Source of the DNA: Leptospira stimsonii
GTDB lineage: Bacteria; Spirochaetota; Leptospiria; Leptospirales; Leptospiraceae
NCBI RefSeq assembly: GCF_003545885.1
Contig: NZ_QHCT01000001.1
Coordinates: 806,001-870,000 of the forward strand
DNA length: 64,000 bases
Direction of reading: 5' to 3'
How positions within the stretch are numbered: the first letter of the stretch is position 1; every line of letters begins with the position of its first letter. Below are positions 1 to 14,310 of the stretch, piece by piece. Both the position numbers and the translations under genes were made by a program. Under the pieces are notes generated by a model, which saw only the letters and a list, made by a program, of their open reading frames with translations, did not search any database and was not told the origin of the DNA.

Positions 1-1
1 T

Positions 2-601
2 TTTTTTATTGGCGCAACAGTTTATATCGATCGATCGTTTGTCATTTCTTCCATTCCGTTTCCCTGGAACGAACCGATTCCTTTTTTGCAATTTATTTCC
101 AATCGTTTGGGTTCTTTGCTCTTTTTCAGTCTTCTAATCGCTATTGGTTGCGGGTTTCTCTGGTTCTTCTGGCTTTTGTCGCTTAGCGCTCCAAGCGGAG
201 TTCTTCGTTCCGACGAGGAAATTCAACTTTTACGACCCAGAGATCCAAACGTAAAAAACGAAGAAGAGACTCGTTTGTCGGACGGAAAGAAGCGTTTGTT
301 TCGAATTCGATGGAGAAATGACTCGGTATTGCCGTTACAGGGTTCTCCACGCTGGATCGTTTTTGTAAGTCGTTATCCCGTTTTCTATTTATTGCCTAAC
401 TTCATTTTGTTTCCTTACGCTTATTTTTGGTATCGGTGGATTGCGGATTGGGAAACCGGAAAAATGGAAAGTCTTCATCTTGGTCGTCTGAACCTTTTGT
501 ATGACGCGTTCGGAATTTGGGGAGTCGTAGGTTTTTATCTCTTCTTGGGAGGGCTTTTCTTATGGCTCTTCTGGTATTACGCAATTCGAGAGCCGAAATG
601 A
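2..601 (+). CDS. Membrane protein of unknown function, 5'-truncated by the window edge
   Basis: The reading frame is open from base 2 with no stop, so the gene begins outside the window. A TTG at 86 is only an internal codon. The visible 199 residues hold three or four hydrophobic segments: one at about residues 35-54, one near residue 130, and a C-terminal pair within about 165-195. A charged loop containing a DEEIQLLRPRDP-like stretch lies between the first segment and the rest. The short C-terminal tail after the last segment ends in REPK. This indicates a polytopic inner-membrane protein. I do not recognise the family. It ends 87 bp before the SPOR protein gene on the same strand, so the two could be cotranscribed, but I see no functional link. 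Confidence 0.6.
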   Translation, partial: FFIGATVYIDRSFVISSIPFPWNEPIPFLQFISNRLGSLLFFSLLIAIGCGFLWFFWLLSLSAPSGVLRSDEEIQLLRPRDPNVKNEEETRLSDGKKRLFRIRWRNDSVLPLQGSPRWIVFVSRYPVFYLLPNFILFPYAYFWYRWIADWETGKMESLHLGRLNLLYDAFGIWGVVGFYLFLGGLFLWLFWYYAIREPK

Positions 602-668
602 TTTCGATTCTTTCTTAGCATTTTCAATTTTTTTCGACGGAATTTGGGCATTTAGGCCGATTTTAAAG

Positions 669-1363
<695 letters not shown>

Positions 1364-1384
1364 TTACCTTTTGGGATTATTTTG

Positions 1385-1412
1385 TTGACTTTCGCCAAAT
1401 TTGTGCTATTTT
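1385..1412 (+). promoter_or_regulatory. Putative sigma-70-type promoter of carD
   Basis: TTGACT at 1385-1390 and TATTTT at 1407-1412 are separated by 16 bp, with a TG just before the -10. The hexamers overlap the first codons of the longest possible carD frame (TTG at 1401), which argues that translation starts further in, at 1449. Confidence 0.5.
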
Positions 1413-1417
1413 CTTAA

Positions 1418-1997
<580 letters not shown>

Positions 1998-2035
1998 ATT
2001 CCGCCAAAACTCAAATACAATTAAGGATTTGAGTT

Positions 2036-3070
2036 ATGATTCATCTCTATAAAGTACTCACTTCTCTATTCCTCTCTGGAATTACATTTGCAGTTACTCA
2101 AAAGCAATCCGCTGACATTTACTTATCCGGCCCTATCGCCGGAGTCGTTCTGGTAATTTCTTTAATTCTTCTCTATGGAGAATCCAACCTTTTTCCTAAG
2201 CTCAAAGCCGACGTACTTTTTTGTGCCGGACTTGGGGCTTTACTCGGGCTTGCAATCGCATGGTTTGTAGGAGCAGTCGTTCATTTTGAAGAATTGAATA
2301 CCGCACTTTACTTCCTTTTCGCACTCTTTGGAATTCTTTCCGGAATTTCTTTTGCGAAAGAACCAGGTCTTGGAATTTTCGGGGGCGGCGGTGGAGCCGG
2401 CGCCGGATTCGGAGTAGGAATTGAAAAAGAAGAAGTTCGAGACAAAATTCTTGATACGTCCGTCGTAATCGACGGAAGAATTTTAGACATTGCGGATACG
2501 CATTTCTTAGACGGTCCTCTGATTCTTCCTAACTTCGTGTTGAGAGAAATTCAGTTGATCAGCGATTCTTCCGATCCGATCAAAAGAGCCAGAGGAAGAA
2601 GAGGTCTCGAGATGTTGAACAAACTTCAACGCAAAGGATCCATCGAAGTAAAAATTACTTATAAAGACTATTCTGATACTCGAGAAGTGGATGCAAAGCT
2701 GATCAAATTAGCGCGCGATACCGGCGGGAAGATCGTGACGAACGACTTCAATTTGAACAAAGTTGCCGAACTTCAAGGTGTTAAAGTTCTCAACCTTAAC
2801 ACCCTCGCGAATGCCCTTAAACCGGTTGTTTTACCGGGAGAAGAACTTGGAATCCAAGTAATCAAAGAAGGAAAGGATGAGAATCAAGGCATTGGTTATC
2901 TGGAAGACGGAACCATGGTCGTGATCGAAAACGGCGGTCATCTGGTAGGGAAAGAGGTCAAAGTGACAGTAACTTCTATCATCCAAACTGCCGCTGGAAA
3001 AATGATTTTCACAAAAGCCAACCCGAACGGGGCTGGAGAGAAGGGAAATCGTCAGCCGCATTCCTCTTGA
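2036..3070 (+). CDS. PIN/TRAM-domain integral membrane protein, YacL-like
   Basis: The 344-residue product has four hydrophobic helices in the first 110 residues and a Gly-rich linker (about 114-128). A PIN-type nuclease domain follows, starting at [10 protein letters not shown] near residue 140. PIN acidic positions are visible: D140, E171, D219 in VDAKLI and D237 in TNDFNLN. A C-terminal TRAM-like RNA-binding domain (about 275-330) ends the protein. The order TM-PIN-TRAM is that of Bacillus YacL/MrrL and mycobacterial homologues. Their role as membrane-anchored RNases is only partly characterised. The active-site acids look intact, so ribonuclease activity is plausible. An AAGGA precedes the ATG at suitable distance. 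It lies between carD and pckA on the same strand. Confidence 0.85.
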   Translation: MIHLYKVLTSLFLSGITFAVTQKQSADIYLSGPIAGVVLVISLILLYGESNLFPKLKADVLFCAGLGALLGLAIAWFVGAVVHFEELNTALYFLFALFGILSGISFAKEPGLGIFGGGGGAGAGFGVGIEKEEVRDKILDTSVVIDGRILDIADTHFLDGPLILPNFVLREIQLISDSSDPIKRARGRRGLEMLNKLQRKGSIEVKITYKDYSDTREVDAKLIKLARDTGGKIVTNDFNLNKVAELQGVKVLNLNTLANALKPVVLPGEELGIQVIKEGKDENQGIGYLEDGTMVVIENGGHLVGKEVKVTVTSIIQTAAGKMIFTKANPNGAGEKGNRQPHSS

Positions 3071-3075
3071 ATCGG

Positions 3076-3104
3076 TTGACTTTCCACTTTATCGTAAAAT
3101 AATT
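3076..3104 (+). promoter_or_regulatory. Possible pckA promoter
   Basis: TTGACT (3076-3081) and ATAATT (3099-3104) are 17 bp apart, in the 61-bp gap before pckA. The -10 is imperfect and an alternative reading is shifted by one base. Confidence 0.4.
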
Positions 3105-3113
3105 GAAATAGAA

Positions 3114-4724
<1,611 letters not shown>

Positions 4725-4750
4725 GAAGATTCGTATCCAATCGGTCTTAA

Positions 4751-4784
4751 AAAAGAGGAGATCATTTTGATCTCCTCTTTTTTT
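4751..4784. terminator. Bidirectional rho-independent terminator
   Basis: A 12-14 bp perfect stem (AAGAGGAGATCA / TGATCTCCTCTT) with a TTT loop is followed by a T-run. The complementary A-run at the other end makes it work in both directions, serving pckA from the left and the lipoprotein pair converging from the right. Confidence 0.9.
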
Positions 4785-4800
4785 GTCTAATGTCTTTTTT

Positions 4801-5430
4801 TTATTTTATTACTTCTGCAATAGGCGGAGGATTTTCATTTTCAAAAGGAATGGATCCATCGTTGTAGATCGTTTCTAGGAAATGTTCGAAGATTAGATCT
4901 GTGTTAGAATATTTCGGTATAGCTGAAAATGGGATTAAGAACAAATGAATATATGTTCTTCTCTTATTTTCATAATGAAAGGTCTTAATAATCTTCCCAC
5001 TGGAAGAATCTAATACCTCAGCCGAATAACTTACGGTATCATTTACCCAGACGGGGATTAATCCTAAAGATAGGCCAGATATTATCCCTAAAAATCCCCC
5101 TAATAATCCATCTTTATAGCTTATTTTTTTTGGAGTTCTGACATCGAAACGAATTAGGAAAGGATATTTATCAAGGGGGTCGGGTTCAGAATTAAGATAA
5201 ATATTAAAGTCCGAAAACATTTTTTTCTTTCCGATAGCATTATTGTATTCCGCCCACTTTCCGGCTAGATACCATTGCTCATAGTGACCATCCATAAGAA
5301 TTACAAACGTAGATTTAGTTAATTGTTTAGTTGAATCTGGTTTGAATTCTTTGAACGTTTTAGGTTTTTCGAATGTTGCGCAGTTTGAAAGTAAAAATAG
5401 AAAAAAAACAATTCGTACTATCTTATTCAT
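4801..5430 (-). CDS. Putative lipoprotein, unknown function
   Basis: The 209-residue protein starts with a short signal sequence ending in FLLSNC, a lipobox with Cys at about residue 17, so it is probably lipidated. The mature part shows no family I recognise. A hydrophobic Gly-rich stretch (GLLGGFLGIISGLSLGLIPVW, about residues 109-129) could insert in a membrane, as in some glycine-zipper lipoproteins. The ATG is 8 bp inside the end of the upstream lipoprotein gene, so the two are translationally coupled. Codon use is AT-richer than in the housekeeping neighbours, which fits accessory lipoprotein genes. Confidence 0.75.
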   Translation of the reverse strand: MNKIVRIVFFLFLLSNCATFEKPKTFKEFKPDSTKQLTKSTFVILMDGHYEQWYLAGKWAEYNNAIGKKKMFSDFNIYLNSEPDPLDKYPFLIRFDVRTPKKISYKDGLLGGFLGIISGLSLGLIPVWVNDTVSYSAEVLDSSSGKIIKTFHYENKRRTYIHLFLIPFSAIPKYSNTDLIFEHFLETIYNDGSIPFENENPPPIAEVIK

Positions 5431-6007
5431 AGTGTTTACTCATCGTTAAATCATTTGATTGAGTCCAGTCTACTTCTGGATGTTCTACGTTAAATTGTTT
5501 AATGCAAAAATCTTTATCTTCTTTTTCAGATTCTACAATTAAATCACCAAACTTCGTTCTTATAGTTCCCAAATAATAAATTCCGTTGCCCTTTATACTA
5601 AATTTCTTTGGTGTTACCCTTTTAAGAAAAGCCGTTGTTCGAATAGATCCATAAACTGAAGTTTGAGTATAATCTGTTAAAATATATTCCCCAGGTTCAA
5701 CTAAGAGAGCTGCACATGCTTTTGAAGTTTGCGATAGGTAGACATTAGCTGTATCCCAAGGATATCCTGAAACTCGCTTGAATTCTACCATAGGTAGAGA
5801 ATCTTTAGAATCAATTAGCTTTGGCAGAGTAAATGCCGCAAATACAAGGGATTTTCGTTTTAATGTTGAATCTGGATTTGAAAACTTATATAGTTCGAAA
5901 CTTGCTTCAGCAGATTTTAGTTCTCTTAAATCTCGAATTGAACTGCAATTAAAAAGAAAGAATAGTAGAACAAAGCCTATCGAAGAAAGAGGATACGAAC
6001 GATTCAA
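5423..6007 (-). CDS. Putative lipoprotein, unknown function
   Basis: The 194-residue protein starts at TTG with a GAGGT ribosome site 5-6 bp upstream. The signal sequence runs to LFFLFNC, placing the lipidated Cys at about residue 21. The mature region contains alternating beta-like strands around CAALLVEPGEYILTDY, a pattern common in DUF2846-like lipoproteins that carry a PGEY core; this assignment is tentative. It is the first gene of a two-gene unit, overlapping the next lipoprotein gene by 8 bp. Composition is AT-rich. The pair may encode partners at the outer or inner membrane, which is inference from coupling only. Confidence 0.75.
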   Translation of the reverse strand: MNRSYPLSSIGFVLLFFLFNCSSIRDLRELKSAEASFELYKFSNPDSTLKRKSLVFAAFTLPKLIDSKDSLPMVEFKRVSGYPWDTANVYLSQTSKACAALLVEPGEYILTDYTQTSVYGSIRTTAFLKRVTPKKFSIKGNGIYYLGTIRTKFGDLIVESEKEDKDFCIKQFNVEHPEVDWTQSNDLTMSKHYE

Positions 6008-6400
6008 AATTTTACCTCAATATTTATTAAACCGAAAATTGGTTTTGGAAAGGGTCTTCTGAATCATCAATCGGGTAAAGTGAAAAATTAACGTTATCTT
6101 TTACAGATCCCCGTTGTTTGTTATACGATTTATATTTCTAAATAAAATGGAGAGGACTCCATTTCGAAAAAGTGAATGGATCGAATAGAAATTTCATGAT
6201 GAGTTTTTAGAAGAAAAAATCAGGGTCTTCTAGTTTGCGAAAATTATTGTAGAAAACTGAATATTAGTAAATAGCCTTTTTCGCAAAAGTTCAGCTTTTT
6301 ATGTCTCTTTAATGCCTCTCTTCAAAACTGATTAAATTTTATACTCTTTTTCACGAAATCGAAAAGTTTTACTCGAGTAAATCACTCCCGGAAAACCCAC
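6008..6400. other. Intergenic region with one short perfect hairpin
   Basis: This AT-rich gap separates the divergent lipoprotein pair and the phasin-like gene. I see no coding frame. It holds a perfect 8-bp inverted repeat with a 4-base loop (AAATGGAG at 6145-6152, CTCCATTT at 6157-6164). No U-run follows it in the plus direction, so it is more likely an operator or RNA stem than a terminator. Confidence 0.5.
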
Positions 6401-6429
6401 TTGACAAGTTATTGTGCAGTGCATAAAAT
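6401..6429 (+). promoter_or_regulatory. Near-consensus sigma-70 promoter of the phasin-like gene
   Basis: TTGACA (6401-6406) and TAAAAT (6424-6429) are separated by exactly 17 bp. The TTG of the -35 box is also the first possible start codon of the longest frame, which therefore cannot be the real start. Confidence 0.8.
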
Positions 6430-6466
6430 TGGTCTATTCTCAGTGAAGAAAACAGAGGAAAGAATT

Positions 6467-6790
<324 letters not shown>

Positions 6791-6797
6791 ACGTTTT

Positions 6798-6838
6798 CCT
6801 TCCTGTATTTTTAAGATGCAGGAAGGATTTTAATTCTT
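6798..6838 (+). terminator. Rho-independent terminator after the phasin-like gene
   Basis: An 8-bp stem CCTTCCTG (6798-6805) / CAGGAAGG (6819-6826) is followed by a T-rich tract, 8 bp after the stop codon. Confidence 0.8.
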
Positions 6839-7250
6839 TTTTCTCTCGATCTTCTTCGATTCATACTCAAAAAAAATCGCTTCTTTTGAATCAACTTCGT
6901 AGAACACAAAGATAAGGAAGAATCATTCTTGGCTAACTTCACATTCCCAAATAGAAATTGGGGAGGAATCGGAAATTCTCTCGGAAGCCTTCCAGGATTG
7001 TACTATAATCCGACCATCTTGTGAATGAGTTCTGTCATAGAATTTGTCCCAAAACCGTATAAGAAAATTCGTCTTGATCACTTTAGTAATTTTCTTAGAC
7101 GTTCTATCTGACTTTTCAAAGCATGGTTCCGTCGATTGAAAAACGAAGAGTTTTCACAACTTTACGTTTTTTGAATGATTTGTTGTATTCTTAAAGTCTT
7201 ATTGAAATTTTTTACAAGGCCGGGTTTTGAGATAAACACTCGTTGAATTC
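6839..7250. other. Intergenic region with two tiny adjacent frames
   Basis: No gene of normal size is visible. A 31-codon frame starts at TTG 6929 after an AAGGAAG box and ends at 7024. It reads ANFTFPNRNWGGIGNSLG and is Gly/Asn-rich. A 28-codon ATG frame begins at 7025, directly behind it, and ends at 7111. They may be a decayed gene's beginning or chance. Confidence 0.3.
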
Positions 7251-7946
7251 TTACGAGACACTTTCTTCAATTTCTTCTATCAACTCCGGAATGGAATGTA
7301 GATCCAGTCGTTCGATCAATCTTTCCATCGGGGTTCGACGTTCCTCTTCCATTGGGATTTCAAAGGAGGTATTCATCATCGCAACTTTTTGCTCGATTTT
7401 TCTTTGAATTATTTTTTTCAAAGTTTCTTTTTTATTAAGAAAGATTTTCTCTTTCGAAATTCCTAAATCCAAAAAAGTACCTTCAATGAGGTCGATCGTT
7501 ATGTAATCGGATGCGATTGCGGAATAGGTAAAAGAATCCAGATCCATCTCTCCAAGAAGTGATTCCCAGTTTTTTTCCGTCTTTCGTTCCATGTTTCTGC
7601 ATTCATAACCTTGGCAGATGGAGGTTCCATAAAAAGAATAATTCTGGCTTAAAGGATCTCCGCTAAAAATCGGATGAATCATACAACCGATTTTTTTTTC
7701 AAAAGAACCGAGGAATGGGCAATTATAAGTATGTTCGTCTTTTCGTTTTATGCTTTCTTCTTTTTTTTCCCGCGCTTTGCGGTACTCCGCCATCGTCCAC
7801 GGTTTTCGGAAGTCGACGGAATCTTTGAATTCTTTTGTTCTTTCCGAAATGAGATTTCGTATTTCATCCGGACTTTGGTCCAGATTGAATATCCCGCAAC
7901 AAGAGCCGCAGGAAAAATTACCTTTATCGGGTTGGCAGAGACTCAA
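7251..7946 (-). CDS. Cys-rich YkgJ-family-like protein (putative Zn/Fe-binding)
   Basis: The 231-residue protein has an N-terminal [10 protein letters not shown] cluster, then CPFLG, GCMIHP and CQGYEC. This order of Cys motifs is that of the YkgJ/CxxCxxCC family, thought to bind a metal ion or cluster. The C-terminal half is helical and Lys/Glu-rich without known motif. It starts at a TTG only 3 bp after the stop of the CHAT gene (TAA TCC TTG), with no good ribosome site, so translation is probably coupled to the CHAT frame. That makes it the last member of the sigma factor/CHAT unit. Its function is unknown; metal-dependent maturation or sensing for the module is a guess. Confidence 0.72.
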   Translation of the reverse strand: MSLCQPDKGNFSCGSCCGIFNLDQSPDEIRNLISERTKEFKDSVDFRKPWTMAEYRKAREKKEESIKRKDEHTYNCPFLGSFEKKIGCMIHPIFSGDPLSQNYSFYGTSICQGYECRNMERKTEKNWESLLGEMDLDSFTYSAIASDYITIDLIEGTFLDLGISKEKIFLNKKETLKKIIQRKIEQKVAMMNTSFEIPMEEERRTPMERLIERLDLHSIPELIEEIEESVS

Positions 7947-7949
7947 GGA

Positions 7950-9779
<1,830 letters not shown>

Positions 9780-9850
9780 AAATATAAATCCAGGATCAGA
9801 TTATAGCAACGGATTGATTTTTCCAGAAATTCTTTTTTTTAATCCGAAAT

Positions 9851-9906
9851 AAAAAAGCAAAAAACCTTCACCGCGAATTTTCGAATTCTTCGCAGTGGAG
9901 GTTTGT
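9851..9906 (-). terminator. Hairpin terminator inside the sigma factor/CHAT unit
   Basis: On the minus strand an imperfect stem of about 16 bp (AAACCTCCACTGCGAA / TTCGCGGTGAAGGTTT) is followed by T-runs broken by GC (TTTTTTGCTTTTTTA). It sits between the 242-residue protein gene and the CHAT gene, so it should reduce or gate CHAT transcription. Confidence 0.7.
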
Positions 9907-9931
9907 TTTCGGGATTTTCTTTTTAAAAATT

Positions 9932-10660
<729 letters not shown>

Positions 10661-10695
10661 GTTGGTTCTCCAATAGCTTAAAAAGACGGAATTTT

Positions 10696-11601
10696 TTAAA
10701 AATCCAAATCACTAAAATCTAGCTTTTTCTGAATTTTTTCAATTAAACGCAGAAGTGTGACACTTACGTTCCCTTCCGAAATCCCAATTAGATCGGCAAC
10801 TTCTCTATAGGGAGTCCTGGCGAGGAAATGTCCCTTTTTCTTCTTATCCAGAAGCTTTTTCCGCTGTTCGTATTTCTTTTTCAAAGCGTGCGAAGTTTTG
10901 TCTACTTCCATCGGGAGAATCGGGGCGATCTTCGCAGTATTCTGTTGTTTTTCTTTGAGATCGAGAATATTCAAATAAAGAGACGTAATCTTGTCCTCCA
11001 TTCGAATATTCTCCTCCTCGCGATTGGAAAGTTCCGATCGGAGATTGAGAATTTTGTCTTTGAGCGATTGGGCGGTTAGGCCGGTTTTATCAATGAGATA
11101 TTGAACTTCGTCATCATTGAGATTGAGATAATATATATACGAAAGTTTGAAAATTACCCTCTTATCTACACCGATTTCTTCCAAAGCCTGGTTGAATCGA
11201 TCGGAGAGTTCAACGGCTTCTTCGTGCAGTTCGGGGCGAGTGTCGGGCTCGTCCTCGATCGTAGCGTATTCTTTCCCTTCTTTGCTGATCTTACCGAGAT
11301 TGGTAACTTTTAGTTCTCGTTTGGTTCTTTGCCAATCGATGAGCATATTCCGTAAAACGGAATAAAACCAGGTTCTAAAACTGGATTTTCCCCGGAAACT
11401 TCCGAATCGGGACCCCGTTTTCAGCCTTTCGAATGCATAGATGAAAAAATCTCCGGCATCGTCTTCACTCAAATGGAAGATCTTCATCGGAAAATTGTAA
11501 ATGTCTTCCGAATAGATTTCGAAAAACTGCTTGAGTGCTTCCTCATCTCCTTCTCCACAACGGGTGACAAGGTCTATGGTTTTATCTTTTGACAAATTCA
11601 T
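10696..11601 (-). CDS. Sigma-70-family factor with a long insert
   Basis: The 301-residue protein has a clear region 2 at about residues 20-95 ([37 protein letters not shown]). At the C-terminus (about 262-296) a region-4 helix-turn-helix reads [29 protein letters not shown] factors are normally near 180-200 residues. Here about 100 extra residues lie between, including a first HTH-like segment (about 145-188, [17 protein letters not shown]...[10 protein letters not shown]) and a charged coiled coil (about 188-255). The protein should direct RNA polymerase to its own promoter set. It heads the minus-strand unit with the helical protein and CHAT protease and is divergent from an M23 peptidase gene across only 35 bp. 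Confidence 0.85.
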   Translation of the reverse strand: MNLSKDKTIDLVTRCGEGDEEALKQFFEIYSEDIYNFPMKIFHLSEDDAGDFFIYAFERLKTGSRFGSFRGKSSFRTWFYSVLRNMLIDWQRTKRELKVTNLGKISKEGKEYATIEDEPDTRPELHEEAVELSDRFNQALEEIGVDKRVIFKLSYIYYLNLNDDEVQYLIDKTGLTAQSLKDKILNLRSELSNREEENIRMEDKITSLYLNILDLKEKQQNTAKIAPILPMEVDKTSHALKKKYEQRKKLLDKKKKGHFLARTPYREVADLIGISEGNVSVTLLRLIEKIQKKLDFSDLDF

Positions 11602-11636
11602 TTTATATGAGTTACTTGCACTAGGTTTAAGTCCGA

Positions 11637-12536
<900 letters not shown>

Positions 12537-12608
12537 ATTCTTCTTTCTAAAATCGAATCGAAAAACATTACTAACTTTTGTTATGCGATATTTTCAGAAG
12601 AAGATTTT

Positions 12609-13133
12609 ATGAGAACAATTCCATATTTAAAAAATACAGTAATTCTACAGTACATTATAAATACACCCTTTAAGGTCGATAAAGTATTTGATTTTTTTAT
12701 CGATGACAATTTTTCAAAATATTATTCAAAAATAGCAAAAGGGCATGATTACTTTTTTTTACGCGCGGGGAAAAGAATAGAAGTAGGTTCGATCATTGAT
12801 TGTGAAGAATCCGCTGGAAATCAATCGATTAGACATGAATACCATGTTTCAGATATTATCAGAAATGAAAGAATAGCGTATTTCTCGAAACCATCTTATA
12901 TGAAAATCAAATTACCTTGGAAAGTTATCGATACTATTAGTAACACCTATGTTTATTACGATTTTGAAAGCATTCATTCTGAAAGTTCCAATATTCGCTT
13001 AACGATCGGAATACAATTTTCGAGTAAATATGAGAAGATTTTTTCAGTTTTTTTTGGCGGCATGATTCCCTGGAAGAATCATTGCAAAGAAGAAATGGAA
13101 GGATTAAAAAGAGTATTAGTCGATACTTTATAA
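12609..13133 (+). CDS. AT-rich SRPBCC/START-like protein
   Basis: The 174-residue protein has no signal peptide. Its pattern (strand LQYIINTPFKVDKVFDFFID, then KGHDYFFLRAGKRIEVGSIIDCEE, RHEYHVSDIIRNERIAYFSKP, and a C-terminal amphipathic helix ending GLKRVLVDTL) fits the helix-grip SRPBCC fold used to bind hydrophobic ligands. This is a fold-level guess. Codon use is clearly more AT-rich than that of the flanking M23 gene, with many AAA, ATA and TTA codons, which suggests recent acquisition. It is followed by the attC-like folded element, so it could be a captured cassette. Confidence 0.65.
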   Translation: MRTIPYLKNTVILQYIINTPFKVDKVFDFFIDDNFSKYYSKIAKGHDYFFLRAGKRIEVGSIIDCEESAGNQSIRHEYHVSDIIRNERIAYFSKPSYMKIKLPWKVIDTISNTYVYYDFESIHSESSNIRLTIGIQFSSKYEKIFSVFFGGMIPWKNHCKEEMEGLKRVLVDTL

Positions 13134-13359
13134 TTACTTTCCAAATACTTCGCGCGCAGTGTGATCGGTGACCTTCGTTCGGACAATTCCCTTACGCCTT
13201 TCAAAGACAAACGGATTCTATACAATCCGGCAAAACGTTCGTTGCGATATCTTCAGAGATATGAAAAAATTAGCCGTAATTCCCCTTTAATAGTCTCAAA
13301 AAGTTCTTCATTCTTCAAATTTCATTTTTCATCTATTATTCTATTTTTTCGAGCTTTGC

Positions 13360-13501
13360 GTCTAACGTTGGATTTACAAGACGTAAGGTGACGCTTCGTT
13401 CAACTTTGTGCCTGTAAAGCCGTCTCGCCTCACTTTATATGCCGAGGGCGAGCAAGCTTGCCAACGGAGTGCGAGCGCGTAGCTTGTAAATCTTGTTGTG
13501 C
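13360..13501. repeat. 142-bp imperfect palindrome resembling an integron attC site
   Basis: The element is bounded by GTCTAAC (13360-13366), which fits the attC R'' consensus RYYYAAC, and GTTGTGC (13495-13501), one mismatch from the R' consensus GTTRRRY. Inside these, GATTTACAAG (13371-13380) and CTTGTAAATC (13483-13492) form a perfect 10-bp arm. Further inner arms (CTCGCC/GGCGAG and the palindrome GCAAGCTTGC) allow extensive folding. No integrase gene is in the window. The rest of the gap 13134-13551 holds no convincing gene; a frame at 13161-13391 has poor coding character. Confidence 0.45.
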
Positions 13502-13551
13502 GAAGTAGCCTTCAGGAAAATGATTTGCCCGTGACTAAAAATCAACAAGCT

Positions 13552-14166
13552 TCAATATAATATGGAGATGGTATTTTTCTTTGTAAATTCAATATTTTTA
13601 AACTTGTGGTTGCGATCTCTTACCTGGCGAACCTCTCTTAAGCGAATCAAGTCAATGATGGAATATTCATCATTTGCCATGGACCAGATTACAAGAAGCT
13701 TTCGATTTGGTGAAATCAGATACCCACCAAACGTATCCGAGATCGATACTTTGGGAAGTTCAGTTACCTTCAACGCAGGATCATAGAATTTTATGTTATA
13801 GCAGTTCGTTCCGCAACCCCAATCATGCATTATCATATTATTGGGTAACCATCGGAACTGGCCGCCAAAGCCTGGGACAATGGTAGCTATCTCCCGTCGA
13901 TGTTTTAAATCATATGTGGTAAGCTTTCGACTTGCAGATGTGGCGGGTCGATGCCATACATATGCAAGGTTCTTATCATCGGATAAGTCAATCTTCTCAA
14001 TGGTCTCCCAAGGTTCAAAATTAGTTAATCTATAAGTATTCTTTCCTTGAACTAAATATACATTTTGGCGATCTGCGCTGGAAAATCGGGCTTCGAGATA
14101 TACGTGCGCGAAGACCGCCTTTATTTCGAACAAAAGGAAAATCACAAATAGAAACGAGAATCGCAT
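13552..14166 (-). CDS. Exported protein of unknown function, beta-propeller-like
   Basis: Start at ATG 14166 is preferred to the longer frame (14217) because GGGGGA lies 6-7 bp upstream and the product then starts with a clean signal peptide (MRFSFLFVIFLLFEIKAVFA). The mature 185 residues show repeated strand patterns like those of TolB/WD-type propellers: VYLVQGKNTYRLTNF, KNLAYVWHRPA, GGQFRWLPNNMIMHDWGC, GGYLISPNRKLLVIWSM. The length would cover only three or four blades, so it may be a partial propeller. WGCGTNC includes two Cys that may form a disulfide. It lies in the accessory patch beside the IS256-type remnant. Confidence 0.65.
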   Translation of the reverse strand: MRFSFLFVIFLLFEIKAVFAHVYLEARFSSADRQNVYLVQGKNTYRLTNFEPWETIEKIDLSDDKNLAYVWHRPATSASRKLTTYDLKHRREIATIVPGFGGQFRWLPNNMIMHDWGCGTNCYNIKFYDPALKVTELPKVSISDTFGGYLISPNRKLLVIWSMANDEYSIIDLIRLREVRQVRDRNHKFKNIEFTKKNTISILY

Positions 14167-14310
14167 GTTAATCCCCCAGGCTATTTCGTACAACAAAAGA
14201 GACTTCTCGACGTTCACGCTTCCTGAGCTCCTGTGCGCGAAGGGGTTGCGAACTTCTACTTCTGAAAATCTCTTCTTTTACTACTTAGTCAAGTTGATAG
14301 TGCCTGCATA

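Noticed and set aside
13161..13391. 76-codon frame in the attC-like region
   Set aside because: It runs into the folded element, has no ribosome site and no protein-like pattern.
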